27,833 bases of DNA. Origin: Oppiella nova. Lineage: Eukaryota; Arthropoda; Arachnida; Sarcoptiformes; Oppiidae. Positions 1 to 10,199 of this stretch are shown here, piece after piece (position 1 is the stretch's first letter; each line of letters opens with the position of its first letter). The stretch is from positions 1 through 27,833 of the forward strand of contig CAJPVJ010000333.1 of the NCBI GenBank assembly GCA_905397405.1, read 5' to 3'. A model generated the notes under the pieces. That model was not told the origin of the DNA, searched no databases, and was given only the letters and a program-made list of their open reading frames with translations. The position numbers and the translations under genes are program-made.

Positions 1-110
1 CCCCGACCACTCCTTCGGTCCAAATGAGTGGCCGGACGCGGGCCTAACAAATGCACTGACGGTATGCCCGTCCGGTTCAACAGTTCTGTCACTTGACTGC
101 AATTGAAAGC
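1..110. other. GC-rich left edge, possible partial exon
   Basis: The first 110 bases are clearly richer in GC than the following AT-rich kilobases, and reading frames stay open to the edge on both strands. On the plus strand one frame is open from base 2 into a possible donor (ctgacg|gtatgc near 60). On the minus strand two frames are open after a possible acceptor (tcaattgcag, about 100-109). I recognise no domain in any of these short translations. It could be the end of a neighbouring gene, and the strand cannot be decided from this window. Confidence 0.2.
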
Positions 111-284
111 ATTCATCAATGGGTATAATTTATACCTGGGTAGAAATCTCATCACTTTTTCCACTCTGTTGTGAATGACTCTAGACCAGGCACTCAGAAG
201 CGAGTGTTAGGTTTTGTTTAGGAATTGATTTCTATTACAGACTCTTTCAGATCAGTACAGACGGTAAACACAACCAGAGCTTAT

Positions 285-1611
285 TCATCCTGTTATCACA
301 AAAATTGTAGGATTTGTTGATTTGTTTTCATATTTCATCAAATGGTCGGAAATAGTGTTTGTTTGTGATATGTCTGGGAAGTGCTCTGCGATTGTTTGGA
401 CAGTTGTGTCACTTCTATCACAATTGCAATCACATTGAAGACCAGTCCTGTCATCACTTTCTATATCATTGAATGCATTTATGGGTAGTGTCTGATCAGC
501 ACTATCACTATTTTTTCTTTCATTTTCTTGTATTTCTATTGAATTTTTATTAAAATCTATTGAATAGAAAATCATTTTCATTGTAAGTGCTAGTTATTGA
601 ATAATATTTCAAGGCTTAGACAACAATTCAATTAATTATTGCTTTCACATAATATAACACATCAGTTGGGAAGCTTTCAAATAAGTTGTAAACTTCTCAA
701 ACAACTTATACTTGAAATTATAATTTTCTATGAATTGTGAATTCATTGAAATTTGCAATAAATCACTGAATAAATGACGCAAACCTTTCATCGATAATAT
801 GAAACAATAAAGTGTTAAAGAGATAACTGTTTAGTGATATCATAGACTAATAAAATATAAGCTTACATTATAAATTACAAAAATTATCTAGAGATTTTCA
901 ATTTACAAAAATACAATTTATAAAACTAGAAAAATTCAAATAAAACTATCATACAGTACAATGTATTTTCAATAGTACGGTATTTGTTATACTGGAAATC
1001 GAAATATTTTTGTAACGTAATATTTTATTTGATTAAAGCTGACAAAATATCTTATTAAATTAGTTCTATAAATATATTGAATTCATGTGATTTTGGTGTT
1101 CATTAAAATAATCTTAAAACACAATAAGTTTAGTATAAACAATAATAATAGTTAAAATTCATATTTCCTCAGCCCTGACATCAATATAACAATCTTTGAA
1201 AATAATTAATATCTGTTATGCAAAATAGCATAGTCTCGAAATTTTGCAAAATATACAGTCAATTCTTATTCCTATTAATTCTTATATCACATTAAAAACC
1301 AATAACTCATAATTGACATTATTTTAAAAATTGTTAAATTGAATAAAGAATTAAATAATTTAGAACAACACTGGTGAAAAATTAAAGTAATAGTTAATTA
1401 TAGAATTAAAATAATCACTTTTTCTTAACACTTCTTCAAAGTAGATATTTATGAAACACAATCATTACTTAATGTTATTGTAAAGGGAAAAGTGAGTATA
1501 ACTTATATTTAGATGAGAATACAATTAAGAGAACAAACCTTTAATGAATGCGAGAAATAGTATAAAAGGAACCAATAATACAATGGAAATGGTTGTCGAT
1601 CTTGTATTCAT
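285..1611 (-). CDS. Tentative two-exon gene for a small secreted or membrane-anchored protein
   Basis: I do not recognise this protein. The proposed exon 1 (1611-1539) encodes 24 residues starting MNTRSTTISIVLLVPFILF, which is a typical signal peptide or signal anchor, and ends in phase 1 at aaag|gtttgt. The proposed exon 2 (589-285) follows an acceptor ending aactag, starts in the matching phase, and runs to TGA, giving 125 residues in total. The mature part is acidic and polar with a short CDCNC cysteine cluster near the middle. Its base composition is less AT-rich than its flanks, which argues for coding. Against the model: the acceptor has a poor pyrimidine tract, no canonical poly(A) signal follows, and another minus-strand donor (aaaag|gtaagc, near 2149) could supply a different first exon. 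The first 41 bases of exon 1 lie inside a 128 bp tandem duplication, so a second, broken copy of the start sits at 1739. Confidence 0.35.
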
Positions 1612-1826
1612 CGTCTTATTCGCACATTTGAATGGTTATGACATTTGTCTGATTATTATTTACTGCATGGCTTAAGCCTTTCATAAAATAAGAAACAAAC
1701 CAATAATACAATGGAAATGGTTGTCGATCTTGTATTCATCGTCTTATTCGCACATTTGAATGGTTATGACATTTGTCTGATTATTATTTACTGCATGGCT
1801 TAAGCCTTTCATAAAATAAGAAACAA
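1570..1826. repeat. Perfect 128 bp tandem duplication
   Basis: The segment 1571-1698 is repeated without a mismatch at 1699-1826; one extra matching base on the left gives 129 matching bases at a period of 128. It includes the start of the tentative secreted-protein exon. Two other unrelated duplications in this window have the same period, so an assembly artefact is likely. Confidence 0.97.
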
Positions 1827-2829
1827 TAATACTGTGTAAGATGATGGAAAATATGCTAAAAATTAAAACAGCAATACTGTATATTATTTGTCTTAAAAAT
1901 CACATGTTTATTGTGTAAACTGACTATAATATACTGAATTTTATGATTTTATGTCATGAATACCTTACCGGTATTAATAAATTTTTATCAGTTTATCAAT
2001 GAGTAAATGCAGTAAAATAAGAATTAATACAAAAATAATATATCATGAAATTATATATAATATCATAAAATAATATATAAATTTAGTGTCACTGAATACA
2101 AAGAATAAAAACAATGGGAATATACAGTCAAAAGAAAATTTTGCTTACCTTTTACTGATGGCATAGTTGGGTATTATTTGTCGCTATTTCTTAAGCATAT
2201 ACTGTATTTCACTCTCTTCTAAGAGCTCTGACAGGTTGTAGGAAAAGATCAGTGACTTTCAAAGTGCTCAATACTTGTTGTGCAACTTTCGCCCATTCTG
2301 AACATATAATCTTCACTCTATGGAACAAAACTTGATTTCTGTTTGATTTTAAAAGTCAACTAAATCTTGAGAGAAAGGCTCGCAATACTTGTCGGCAAAC
2401 AAAGTGTACAGCAATTAAGGCCCCAATCAATAGAAGCTTTCAATGGCATCGATACCGATGAATGCATTGCCAGTAAATTGAGGCAAACAAACAATAATTT
2501 ACTTCCGATTATGTCTTTATATATTTGGCTTTAAGTCCATATAATTACTTACAATTTTCCCATATTTCTTATGACGTATTCTTTATTATACAGTATATAA
2601 ACAGTATATTTAAACGGATGTCTACATACAATCAAACATCTTATCAGATGTCTAACTTTTACGGATTTACAAATAAACTGTTAATTAACTGTAATTATAC
2701 GTACATATAATTAAGATATCTATAATTATAGAGTTTTATATTTATTTTATTAACATAATTTATATTTGCTTTTTAAAAATTTTCCATATATTTTTATAAA
2801 CTTTATTTTCATTTTATTAATTATCTGAG

Positions 2830-2865
<36 letters not shown>

Positions 2866-3333
2866 AGCTTTTTTTAGTAAGATTTGAACCGACAGACAGT
2901 GTTACAAAGTTGCATGGCTAAGTTCACTATTTTGTCAAACCTGTTCTCTGTTCTCATGAATTAAAATACAATTAAGAATTAGAGGAAAGCATTCAATTCA
3001 TAAAATAGTAGGAAATGTTTGAAATTCTTTACTCAATACAACTACTGTTTGTGTGATTTCCATAATTTTGTCAATAAATTTATTATAAATGCTAAGAATG
3101 AACAATTTATTCATTTTTATTAGAGTATTTTTAGTGTTTTATAGATATTTAAAATGATCCTTACCAGGTAATTGGGACGACAAAATAAATATTACTTTGA
3201 GTAACCAATAATTTATAACAGATAGTTTGGTATGGGTATTTAAATACAAGCTTAGTACAATAAACTCTTACAAAATTGTCAAAAAATATATTATTTTTAT
3301 TGATTTGATTATGAAATGAAAATAAATGAATTC
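1827..3333. other. AT-rich spacer with no convincing gene
   Basis: Mostly AT-rich. The exception is about 2210-2470, which is more complex in composition and could be a promoter or 5' leader for a minus-strand transcript; a strong minus-strand donor (aaaag|gtaagc) sits near 2149. The ORF at 2525-2710 is AT-rich and lacks protein-like composition. A (TC)16 tract is annotated separately. Confidence 0.5.
2832..2863. repeat. (TC)16 microsatellite
   Basis: About 32 bases of uninterrupted TC dinucleotide, followed by cccag. Confidence 0.98.
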
Positions 3334-3339
3334 TTTATT
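3334..3339 (-). terminator. Poly(A) signal of the mucin-like gene
   Basis: AATAAA on the minus strand, 41 bases beyond the TAG stop at 3380, in AT-rich sequence. Its position fits the short 3' UTRs seen elsewhere in this window. Confidence 0.55.
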
Positions 3340-3379
3340 AAATAAATAAATTATAAATTATAAAAATAAATAAAATAAA

Positions 3380-6300
3380 CTATGAATAGGAGAACTGTGA
3401 TCGGGGGGCGGGGGCTGGCATGAGATGTGCAGGGGAATATATCATTTCACGCGTTGAGAATTCTGTTTCATTATAAATGCTATCATTTGCCGTATTTTTC
3501 TGTTTGAATAAATTAACATTTATTAATATAAATATATAAATAATTTTCAACTCAAGACTGACCGCAGAGTATCCATGAGTTGTAGACGTGGCCCGAGATT
3601 TTGGTCGAAGAGAACGATTGTATTGACGCGACTCATAGGCGCAGAGATCGTCGTTAAGAAGAGTTCCCGAAGAAGAGACCCGATTAGGTGTGGCGTAGAC
3701 GTGGTTCATGTGATGCTGACTATGACTAGAGGACATTTGCTCAGGGTTCTACATATCATTCAAATACATATACAAGTTAGTGCTTAGAATTTAAATGTTT
3801 TTAAATGTTCAACACTTACGACATAATAATTTGTAGAATACGTGGGATTGGATGCCATGGCTTCTGCGATCTGAGCCCATCTCATCCGATCATCAATTGT
3901 CAGTCTATAAGCAGTGGCCGCCTGTTTATTGACATAACTGTCCACACAATTCTGGTTAATACATGGCATGGCATTTGAGAAATACTTGGGTCACTCACCT
4001 GAATGTATGACCGCTCGCAGCACTCATAGCTTCCATCTTTTGCTGTTCTCTTTTCCATCTTTGACTAAATGGTGAAAATAATTACAAACGATATGTCATT
4101 AAAAGAAAATTACAAGAAATAATGATTAGACGCATGACTTACTTCCACATATATAGACATAAGAATGTGATTATAATTATGATAAGCGCTGCAACAGATC
4201 CTCCCAAAGCAACCCCTAATACTTCGGCGTCAATATCACATTTGGATCCAATGAAGTTTGCTTTACATTTGCACTCTCTGTGGCCGTTCACAATAAGACA
4301 CTCTCCTCTATTGGAACAGTATTGTGGCGAACAATTAGCGCAAAACCGGCCCGACTTTTGTTTGTCGTTTGCAAACTTGTCTTCATATCCCGATTCACAC
4401 TCACACCGGAAGGTTCCGAATTCATTGACACATTTGGCATGTTTTGAACAATCATTCAAATCAGTGTTTGAGCATTCATTCAGATCCTCCACTCTGGGAA
4501 TGGCGTTAAGACTGCCCTCAACCCAGAGCTGACTTTCGCCGATATTATTGTTGCGGACGGCTATCACTCGAGTCAAGTCCTGCTGGACATACCGTTTGAT
4601 GGATGGGTTGGAAGTGGCGTTATTCAGCTCTAGATTTATGCTCGCGTTTACGATTGTCTTTCCGGCCACTGAGTAAAACTTATTCACTTTGGATCCCAAA
4701 TAGACTTTATTTAACTTCGATGTCGAGAATATAGAGTTAATCGCCTGAAGACTTTCGTATTCAAGGTATTGGTAGTCTTCAGAGTCAGAGTTAAGTAAAT
4801 TACGACTAAATAATAGCTTCTTATCTCCAATTTTGTCCACTTTTAAGGATAGGGCCAGCGATACAACAGGAATGCATGGACTGCGCGCCTGACCTCTAGA
4901 AAAGCCGGGTCTGCACTGACACGAACTCAGACCCAATTCTGTTAAACATTTCTCATTAAGTGCGGTCTCACAGGTCGAGTCGTCGCCCACAATACAGGTG
5001 TCTATTCTTACAATCGGTACATTAGGACGGGGTCTAAATGGTGGCCGCCTTACAATCAATGGCTTAGTCTGGGATGTCTGTCCGTTTGGCTGAAGAATTC
5101 CTTTCTTATCATTACTATTATCATCCCCACTAACAATAACTCCCGATCCTACCTGTAGTGTCGGTGCTTTGGCATTGATAGGAGAACCTGGTGAATGTCG
5201 ATTGTGGTGGTTAGGGTTGGGTCGAATGGGACCCGCATGAGGCTTCACTTCATCCATTTCCACCGGAACTACAATTGGTTTTCCGATAGCAGTCATACTA
5301 TTTCTGGTCGAAGTCGAAGACATTTCAGCCGAACCTAAGAGTGTAATGATTTCCTCTGAACTGCTGGTAAAAGAGGGGGCAATGGGTTTGTGAACGTTGT
5401 GAGGAGGCGGTCGTCCATAGACTACATCGGCGTCGTCGCCGCTAACATTTTGGGCCAAATTTGTTGACAAATTTATTAATGAATTGACGGCTGTTTTGGT
5501 TATTTGTGCATTTGTTGAAACTGTGGTTGAATTGATACTTTGAGTGGTGATAACAGTGGCAATATTTGGTATCTGGAGAACTGGTGTCGGATCTATTGTT
5601 GGCACAGAAGAAGTGGAAGTCTTGGGACCAATTTGTTGCTTGACAATCACTTCGAAAACACTGGGCTCTTCAGGCATTGTTATGATGATTGGCTCGTCTG
5701 AAGTCACGTCATGGCTCGTAGCACTTGAAGGCACTAATACCGGCACCCAATCAGTGACCGGACCAGATGGTGGTGGAGTGTGTGGTTGACTGGGAATCAC
5801 AAACGATGATACAATTGCTTCTTCAAATTGAGTTGTATTTTGAGACTCAGTGAGTGTTGAGTCGAATTCAGGCAAAGTAGTTGTCTTTGAAATACTTGCT
5901 TCGAGTAAATGAGATGAAAGTGAAGACAAAATATTTGAATAATAAGAATTGGATTGAAAAAACTCTTGGATTTTGGAAGGATTGGTCAAATATTTGTCTG
6001 TAAATATGGGCCGAGAATTGATAACAGAATTAATGAGTGTTTTGTCTTTGATTTTATCACTCATTTGTGAGGTTTGAAGTTTGGGCAGATTCTTCAGAGC
6101 AATCATTTCCTTTTCATCCTTAATGTGTGGTTTAATTAAACCTAAAAGAAAACTCACATCACTTTCGGGGATAGCGAACGGAGGTTTCGTAGGCATTATG
6201 TTTAAAGGTATGGGAAGTCGTGCCAAATGAGACGGAGGGAATGGTAGAGCAATACCTGCCGGTCTGCCCGGACCTATTAATACACTGGGAGGAACTGCAT

Positions 6301-8335
6301 TAGGTATTGGATGATTCAATGGGTTCATATATGGTCCTGGTCCTTTTGGTGGCCCGCGATTGTTAATACGTGTGGCCGAGAGAGACAGATCAGGTCTATA
6401 GGGACCCAATGGCTGCAATTTATTGGGAGGACGCGAGAGCTTAACATTACCACCGATTAGCTGCAAAATACCACTAATTATATCATCCATCGATGGGTTG
6501 GCATTTGTTCGCCGTTTTTCTCCACTTTCTATCGTTTGGTTATTAAATTGAGTAGAAGTTATGTTTGAAACAATAGTTGGTATAAATAGGTTTGGGTCTG
6601 AAGTAGGAATGGATTCCGTAGAAGAAGACGACGACAATGGAGAAGAAACTGAATTGAGTTCGGGTTGAGATGTATTTTCGTCATATTCTTGTTTAGAAGT
6701 AGTGCTTTGGTTATAAAAATAATTTTTGCTGTTATTATTGCCACTAATTGTAGAATAAGTGGTCACATCTATCTCTTCATTGATTATATCGTTTGTATCT
6801 AAAGAACAGAATATAATAGAAATGATATGTTTTTGTCTTTTGCTAATTATCACAGAAATAGTAAGTTATTAGATATGAAACTCTACTAAACCTCAATACA
6901 GAATATGACCTAAAATGCATTCTTCTATTCATTTGTTCAAATATAAGACTCTTTTTAAATAATGAGTGAATCCAAACTCAAAGAGTGATTTACTTATTCA
7001 ATATGTCATATATCCGGGTCGCCTACTTAGCTATCCAACCCAAACATCATTTTCAAGTAAAATTCAATTCCTAAAGAATCGTCTCTCTTATCACATCAAA
7101 AGCGATAACAATTTTGTGTTAATTTTTATAATTGTTTTCAAATCTGAATAAATTGTTTAAAGTTTTATAACGAAGATTTTAATCATTGGTTTGGGAAACA
7201 CTTGTTATACTAAATAAAGATTAAAAATGTAGGAATTCTATTGATTACATTCTTAAAATTCAAAACAAACCAATAAATCATTAGTTATACAAACTTAAGT
7301 TTTATAACTATAGAAAGCTATTTGAAAATAAGTAACTTTATTGTATGATATATGAAATTCAATTATTGAATATATCATTTAATTTAATTTTGATTTTTTA
7401 GAAAGCCGGCCGAAACGTGATTTGAAAATATTTGACAAAAATATTTTCAAATATCACTTTTGAAAATCGTTTCAGAAATAGAAGAAACGAAATGTTTGAA
7501 GAAGTTTTGTTTTTTATGCAAACAAAACTTGTGCTTCAAAACGATTCACTTGAAGGCAATGAACTGGTACTCAATGCACTGCATATAACGCTGTATTATA
7601 TAGACTGGTGAGAAATCAAGTTGAGGTCAGATTCTGCTCTAAAGGGTAAATAAGGGTAGAGGGTATGGGGGATGGCATGTGGTTATGCCTCAAATTCGTG
7701 ATTATCAGCATTTTTTCATAAATTCCATCAAATGAAGTCTTCATTTCTATATTTTGTGTATTTGTGTAGAAATTGTTTTTAAAGCTTTTTAGTGAAGAAT
7801 AGCAAATTCATTAAATGCTTTCAATGTCACTGTAATTAACAAATAGCATACTTTTTACGCTTAGGTATTAGATTAAGTGAAAAGATAAGCTCAAATTCAT
7901 CAGATTTCGTGAGAGGAGTATTTGTTTCGATTGAAAGCTCAGGGAAGTGTTTGTCATGTTTTATAATAGGGATAACTATTGACTCAAGTCATGGCAAATG
8001 TATCCGAAATTCTTCAAATCACTTAACCGGAAGAGAGGGCAACGAGTGGTTTGATTGCATTTACATTTGACTTACTCTTTCGTAATAAGCAAAACTACAA
8101 TAAGAGACAAAATGTGGTCAATTGTCTTACTGTGAGTGTCGGTGGAAGTGTTGATGAGAGGGTCTGAGGGAAGGGTTGAGGTTTGTGTTGAACCGATCAC
8201 TGATTGCAATGATATTGACGTCAAATGGTTGGCTTCAGTGTTATTATGAGTGAACAGATTAGACGAACAATTGGTAAGATTTAGAGTAAGAAGAGTGAAA
8301 CAAATGACTTGGAAATAAAGTTTGTGAACAAACAT
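3380..8335 (-). CDS. Mucin-like type I membrane protein with EGF-SEA-EGF-EGF ectodomain
   Basis: Six-exon model: 8335-8131, 6798-4143, 4064-3999, 3904-3820, 3748-3563, 3499-3380. All joins are GT-AG and phase-consistent, giving 1105 residues. Residues 1-23 are a signal peptide (MFVHKLYFQVICFTLLTLNL). Residues 70 to about 660 are a long Ser/Thr/Pro/Asn-rich stalk. Then come an EGF-like six-cysteine module (about 670-710), a SEA-like domain (about 713-835), two further six-cysteine EGF modules (about 842-888 and 888-922, the first starting DLNECS as in calcium-binding EGFs), a TM helix (about 928-951) and a 150-residue tail. The tail begins basic (RWKREQQKMEAM) and is rich in Tyr and Ser. The architecture matches transmembrane mucins (MUC3/12/17 class) and arthropod relatives. 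No clear GSVVV autocleavage site is seen in the SEA domain. Likely an epithelial surface glycoprotein. I cannot name an ortholog. Confidence 0.85.
6799..8130 (-). other. Intron 1 of the mucin-like gene
   Basis: A 1332 bp intron, by far the longest in this gene, running from cacA|gtaagac to tgttctttag. It separates the signal-peptide exon from the stalk exon, and both ends are in phase 1. It contains two adjacent inverted repeats at 7411-7542. The ORF at 6966-7151 inside it has no protein-like features. Confidence 0.8.
7411..7542. repeat. Two adjacent hairpin-forming inverted repeats in an intron
   Basis: Hairpin A has arms 7417-7433 and 7439-7457 (core atttgaaaatattt and its complement), with outer arms gaaacg and cgtttc at 7412-7417 and 7468-7473. 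Hairpin B has arms 7494-7512 and 7520-7542 (core aagttttgttt / aaacaaaactt, 7-base loop, small bulge). GAAACG-type boxes recur at 7412, 7468 (inverted) and 7484. It could be a small foldback element or a structured intronic RNA. Confidence 0.6.
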
Positions 8336-8793
8336 AATAGTAATGAGTATTAATATCCAAACAAATATTCGTCTAAAAGCACTAAAAACAACATTAATAG
8401 CAATGAGAGGCAAATATTAGACTAAAAAATGTTCATATCTTTGGTGAGAGAACTGCTATCAAAGCCATGAAAGCAATAAAACTATGAAAAAGTTGTTTCG
8501 AGAGTCAAAGTCAGTACCAGAGAAGTGTTGGGTTCACTAAATCTATGGACAGGTATTGCAGATTCAATGTAGACTTGTGTGGACTCGCAGGTGAACTTCA
8601 CTTAAGACTGAAATTCGCTGAAAGTATAGTAAAACTGGTTTTGAGGTTATATTGGGTTAAGAAGTGCTGAAACTTTGATGCGAAACAAAGCGCAGAATCA
8701 GTGCATTCATTGTTGTCTTGGATTTGAAAATAACAACTCATTTAACACTCATTTGTGTATTCATTGATTGAATGCTTTCTGACATCGGATACC
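8336..8793. promoter_or_regulatory. Shared divergent promoter region, mucin-like gene and STRAD
   Basis: 458 bases separate the two start codons, which point away from each other, so both promoters must lie here or in the first UTRs. I see no clear TATA box. A short ORF overlaps the STRAD start (listed separately). Confidence 0.5.
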
Positions 8794-8813
8794 ATGAATG
8801 CATTGATACATAA
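8772..8813 (+). other. Short upstream ORF overlapping the STRAD start codon
   Basis: ATG at 8772 opens 13 codons and stops at TAA (8811-8813), in a different frame from STRAD and across its ATG at 8794. If the transcript starts upstream of 8772, scanning ribosomes would meet this AUG first, which could lower STRAD translation. The transcription start is unknown. Confidence 0.4.
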
Positions 8814-10078
8814 GTCCAACTCCAAGACACTCTCACTGGACACCATCCCAACACTGGAGTCATCGCAACATCTCTACCAATGTGTGCGTCAAATGAAGTG
8901 CCAGTCATCTCAAGACATGTTTGTTGTGAAACACAAACCAACTGGTGATGAGTTCGCCTTAAGACGAACCAACTTAGAGGCCGTCGAGAGCCTCGAGTTT
9001 GTGGTCAACGAAATCAAGTTGACGTGTCTTCTCAAGCATAAGAATCTGCTGCCAATCCTCTGCTCTTTTGTGAGCGGATGTCAGTTGTGGACAATCACTC
9101 CATTGGCTCGATTCGGATCAGCCAGTGATCTGTCGCGACCATCGGGTCTGTCGGAGTTAGCCCTGGCCTTCATCGTCAGGGATGTGTTGTCCGCTTTAGT
9201 CTATTTACACAAACGAGGAATCATTCACCGGTCGGTTCGTGGATCTCATATACTGGTCACCGCACCGGAAGGTCGGTGTCTCTTGTCTGGTCTCAAGCAC
9301 TCGACCAGTTGTATGATTGATGGCAAATGGCAGACAGCTATACATCACTACCCATCACATCCCGAACCGAACCTCAATTGGTTGGCACCCGAAGTGCTCG
9401 AACAGAACCTCTTGGGATACAACGCGAAGTCAGATATCTATAGTTTAGGCATAACTTTATGCGAGTTATCCAACGGTTGTGTCCCTTTCGAAGACGTGGA
9501 ACTGACGGAAATGCTTTTGGATAAACTGACCGCACATTTCCCGCGACCCCTGGACTCCACGTGTCAGGAGATCTGCGACCTCTCGACTGAAGGTCAGAAA
9601 AGTTGATAATACTCTAGACTTTCTATTGTTAGTACACTTTATTAGAGATTTATTAAAATTAATTAATTATATTTCAATTATTTGTCAGAAATGAGTCAAG
9701 AAATTAGACATAAGTACGAGATTTACAGAAACCGAACATTTAGTCAATCGTTTCATAAGTTTACAATAGATCTCTGTCTCAACTTTGATCCGTTGCTCAG
9801 GTATTCAAAAGTTAACGTTAATTGTTATTCAAAACTAATCTATTGTCTAATTAATCAATGATAGGCCGACGGCTTCTGAGCTCTTGGATCACAGCTTCGT
9901 CAAGCAGATCAAGAAGTCTTCACATAATAACTTGATTTCATTGATTCCTAACATCAAACCATTAGATTGTGTCCAACCGTTAAAGAATAGCTTCAATGGC
10001 GACAGTTCTTCATCGGACGACAATATCGCCAAATCTAACGCTTGCGAGGAGTCTCTAAATGATTGGAACTTTTCGTAA
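8794..10078 (+). CDS. STRAD: STE20-related adaptor pseudokinase (STRAD)
   Basis: Three exons: 8794-9592, 9689-9800 and 9865-10078, with introns of 96 and 64 bp, phases 1 and 2, giving 374 residues. STRAD binds MO25/CAB39 and LKB1 and activates LKB1 allosterically, upstream of AMPK-type kinases. The translation follows STRAD closely: PTGDEFALRRTNLEA, the HRSVRGSHIL segment, WLAPEVLEQNL, YNAKSDIYSLGITLCEL, and in exons 2-3 NRTFSQSFHKF and LDHSFVKQIKK. Pseudokinase marks: the VAIK Lys is Arg (R57), HRD is HRS (145-147), DFG is SGL (165-167), and no glycine-rich loop is visible; APE (198-200) is kept. The C-terminus ends WNFS, where human STRAD-alpha ends WEF, the MO25-binding tail. ATG 8794 is the first in-frame ATG; an in-frame stop lies at 8743. 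It is divergent from the mucin-like gene and convergent with the ZIP gene. Drosophila's ortholog is Stlk. Confidence 0.92.
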
Positions 10079-10199
10079 TACAATTGATTTGTAGAGAAAT
10101 TTGTAGGATTTAAGTCTTGATTGTAGTAATTGTTATAAAATTAATACATTTTATATACTGTATACAGTAATAGTCATATATATCACAGCAAAACAGTTA
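10079..10199. other. Convergent 3' interval between STRAD and the ZIP gene
   Basis: Only 121 bases separate the two stop codons, so the 3' UTRs probably overlap. No AATAAA is visible on either strand. It contains a perfect 12 bp palindrome, actgtatacagt, at 10157-10168. Confidence 0.6.

Noticed and set aside
2880-2900. tRNA B-box-like ggttcaaatc on the minus strand (also near 14458, and on the plus strand near 23038)
   Set aside because: The flanking bases do not form a T stem, and no anticodon or acceptor stems can be folded.
4122-5789. Plus-strand ORFs of 136 and 81 residues (4122-4532, 5544-5789)
   Set aside because: They are antisense shadows of the large stalk/EGF exon of the mucin-like gene.
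8738-8941. Minus-strand ORF opposite the STRAD start
   Set aside because: Shadow of the STRAD first exon, with no domain.
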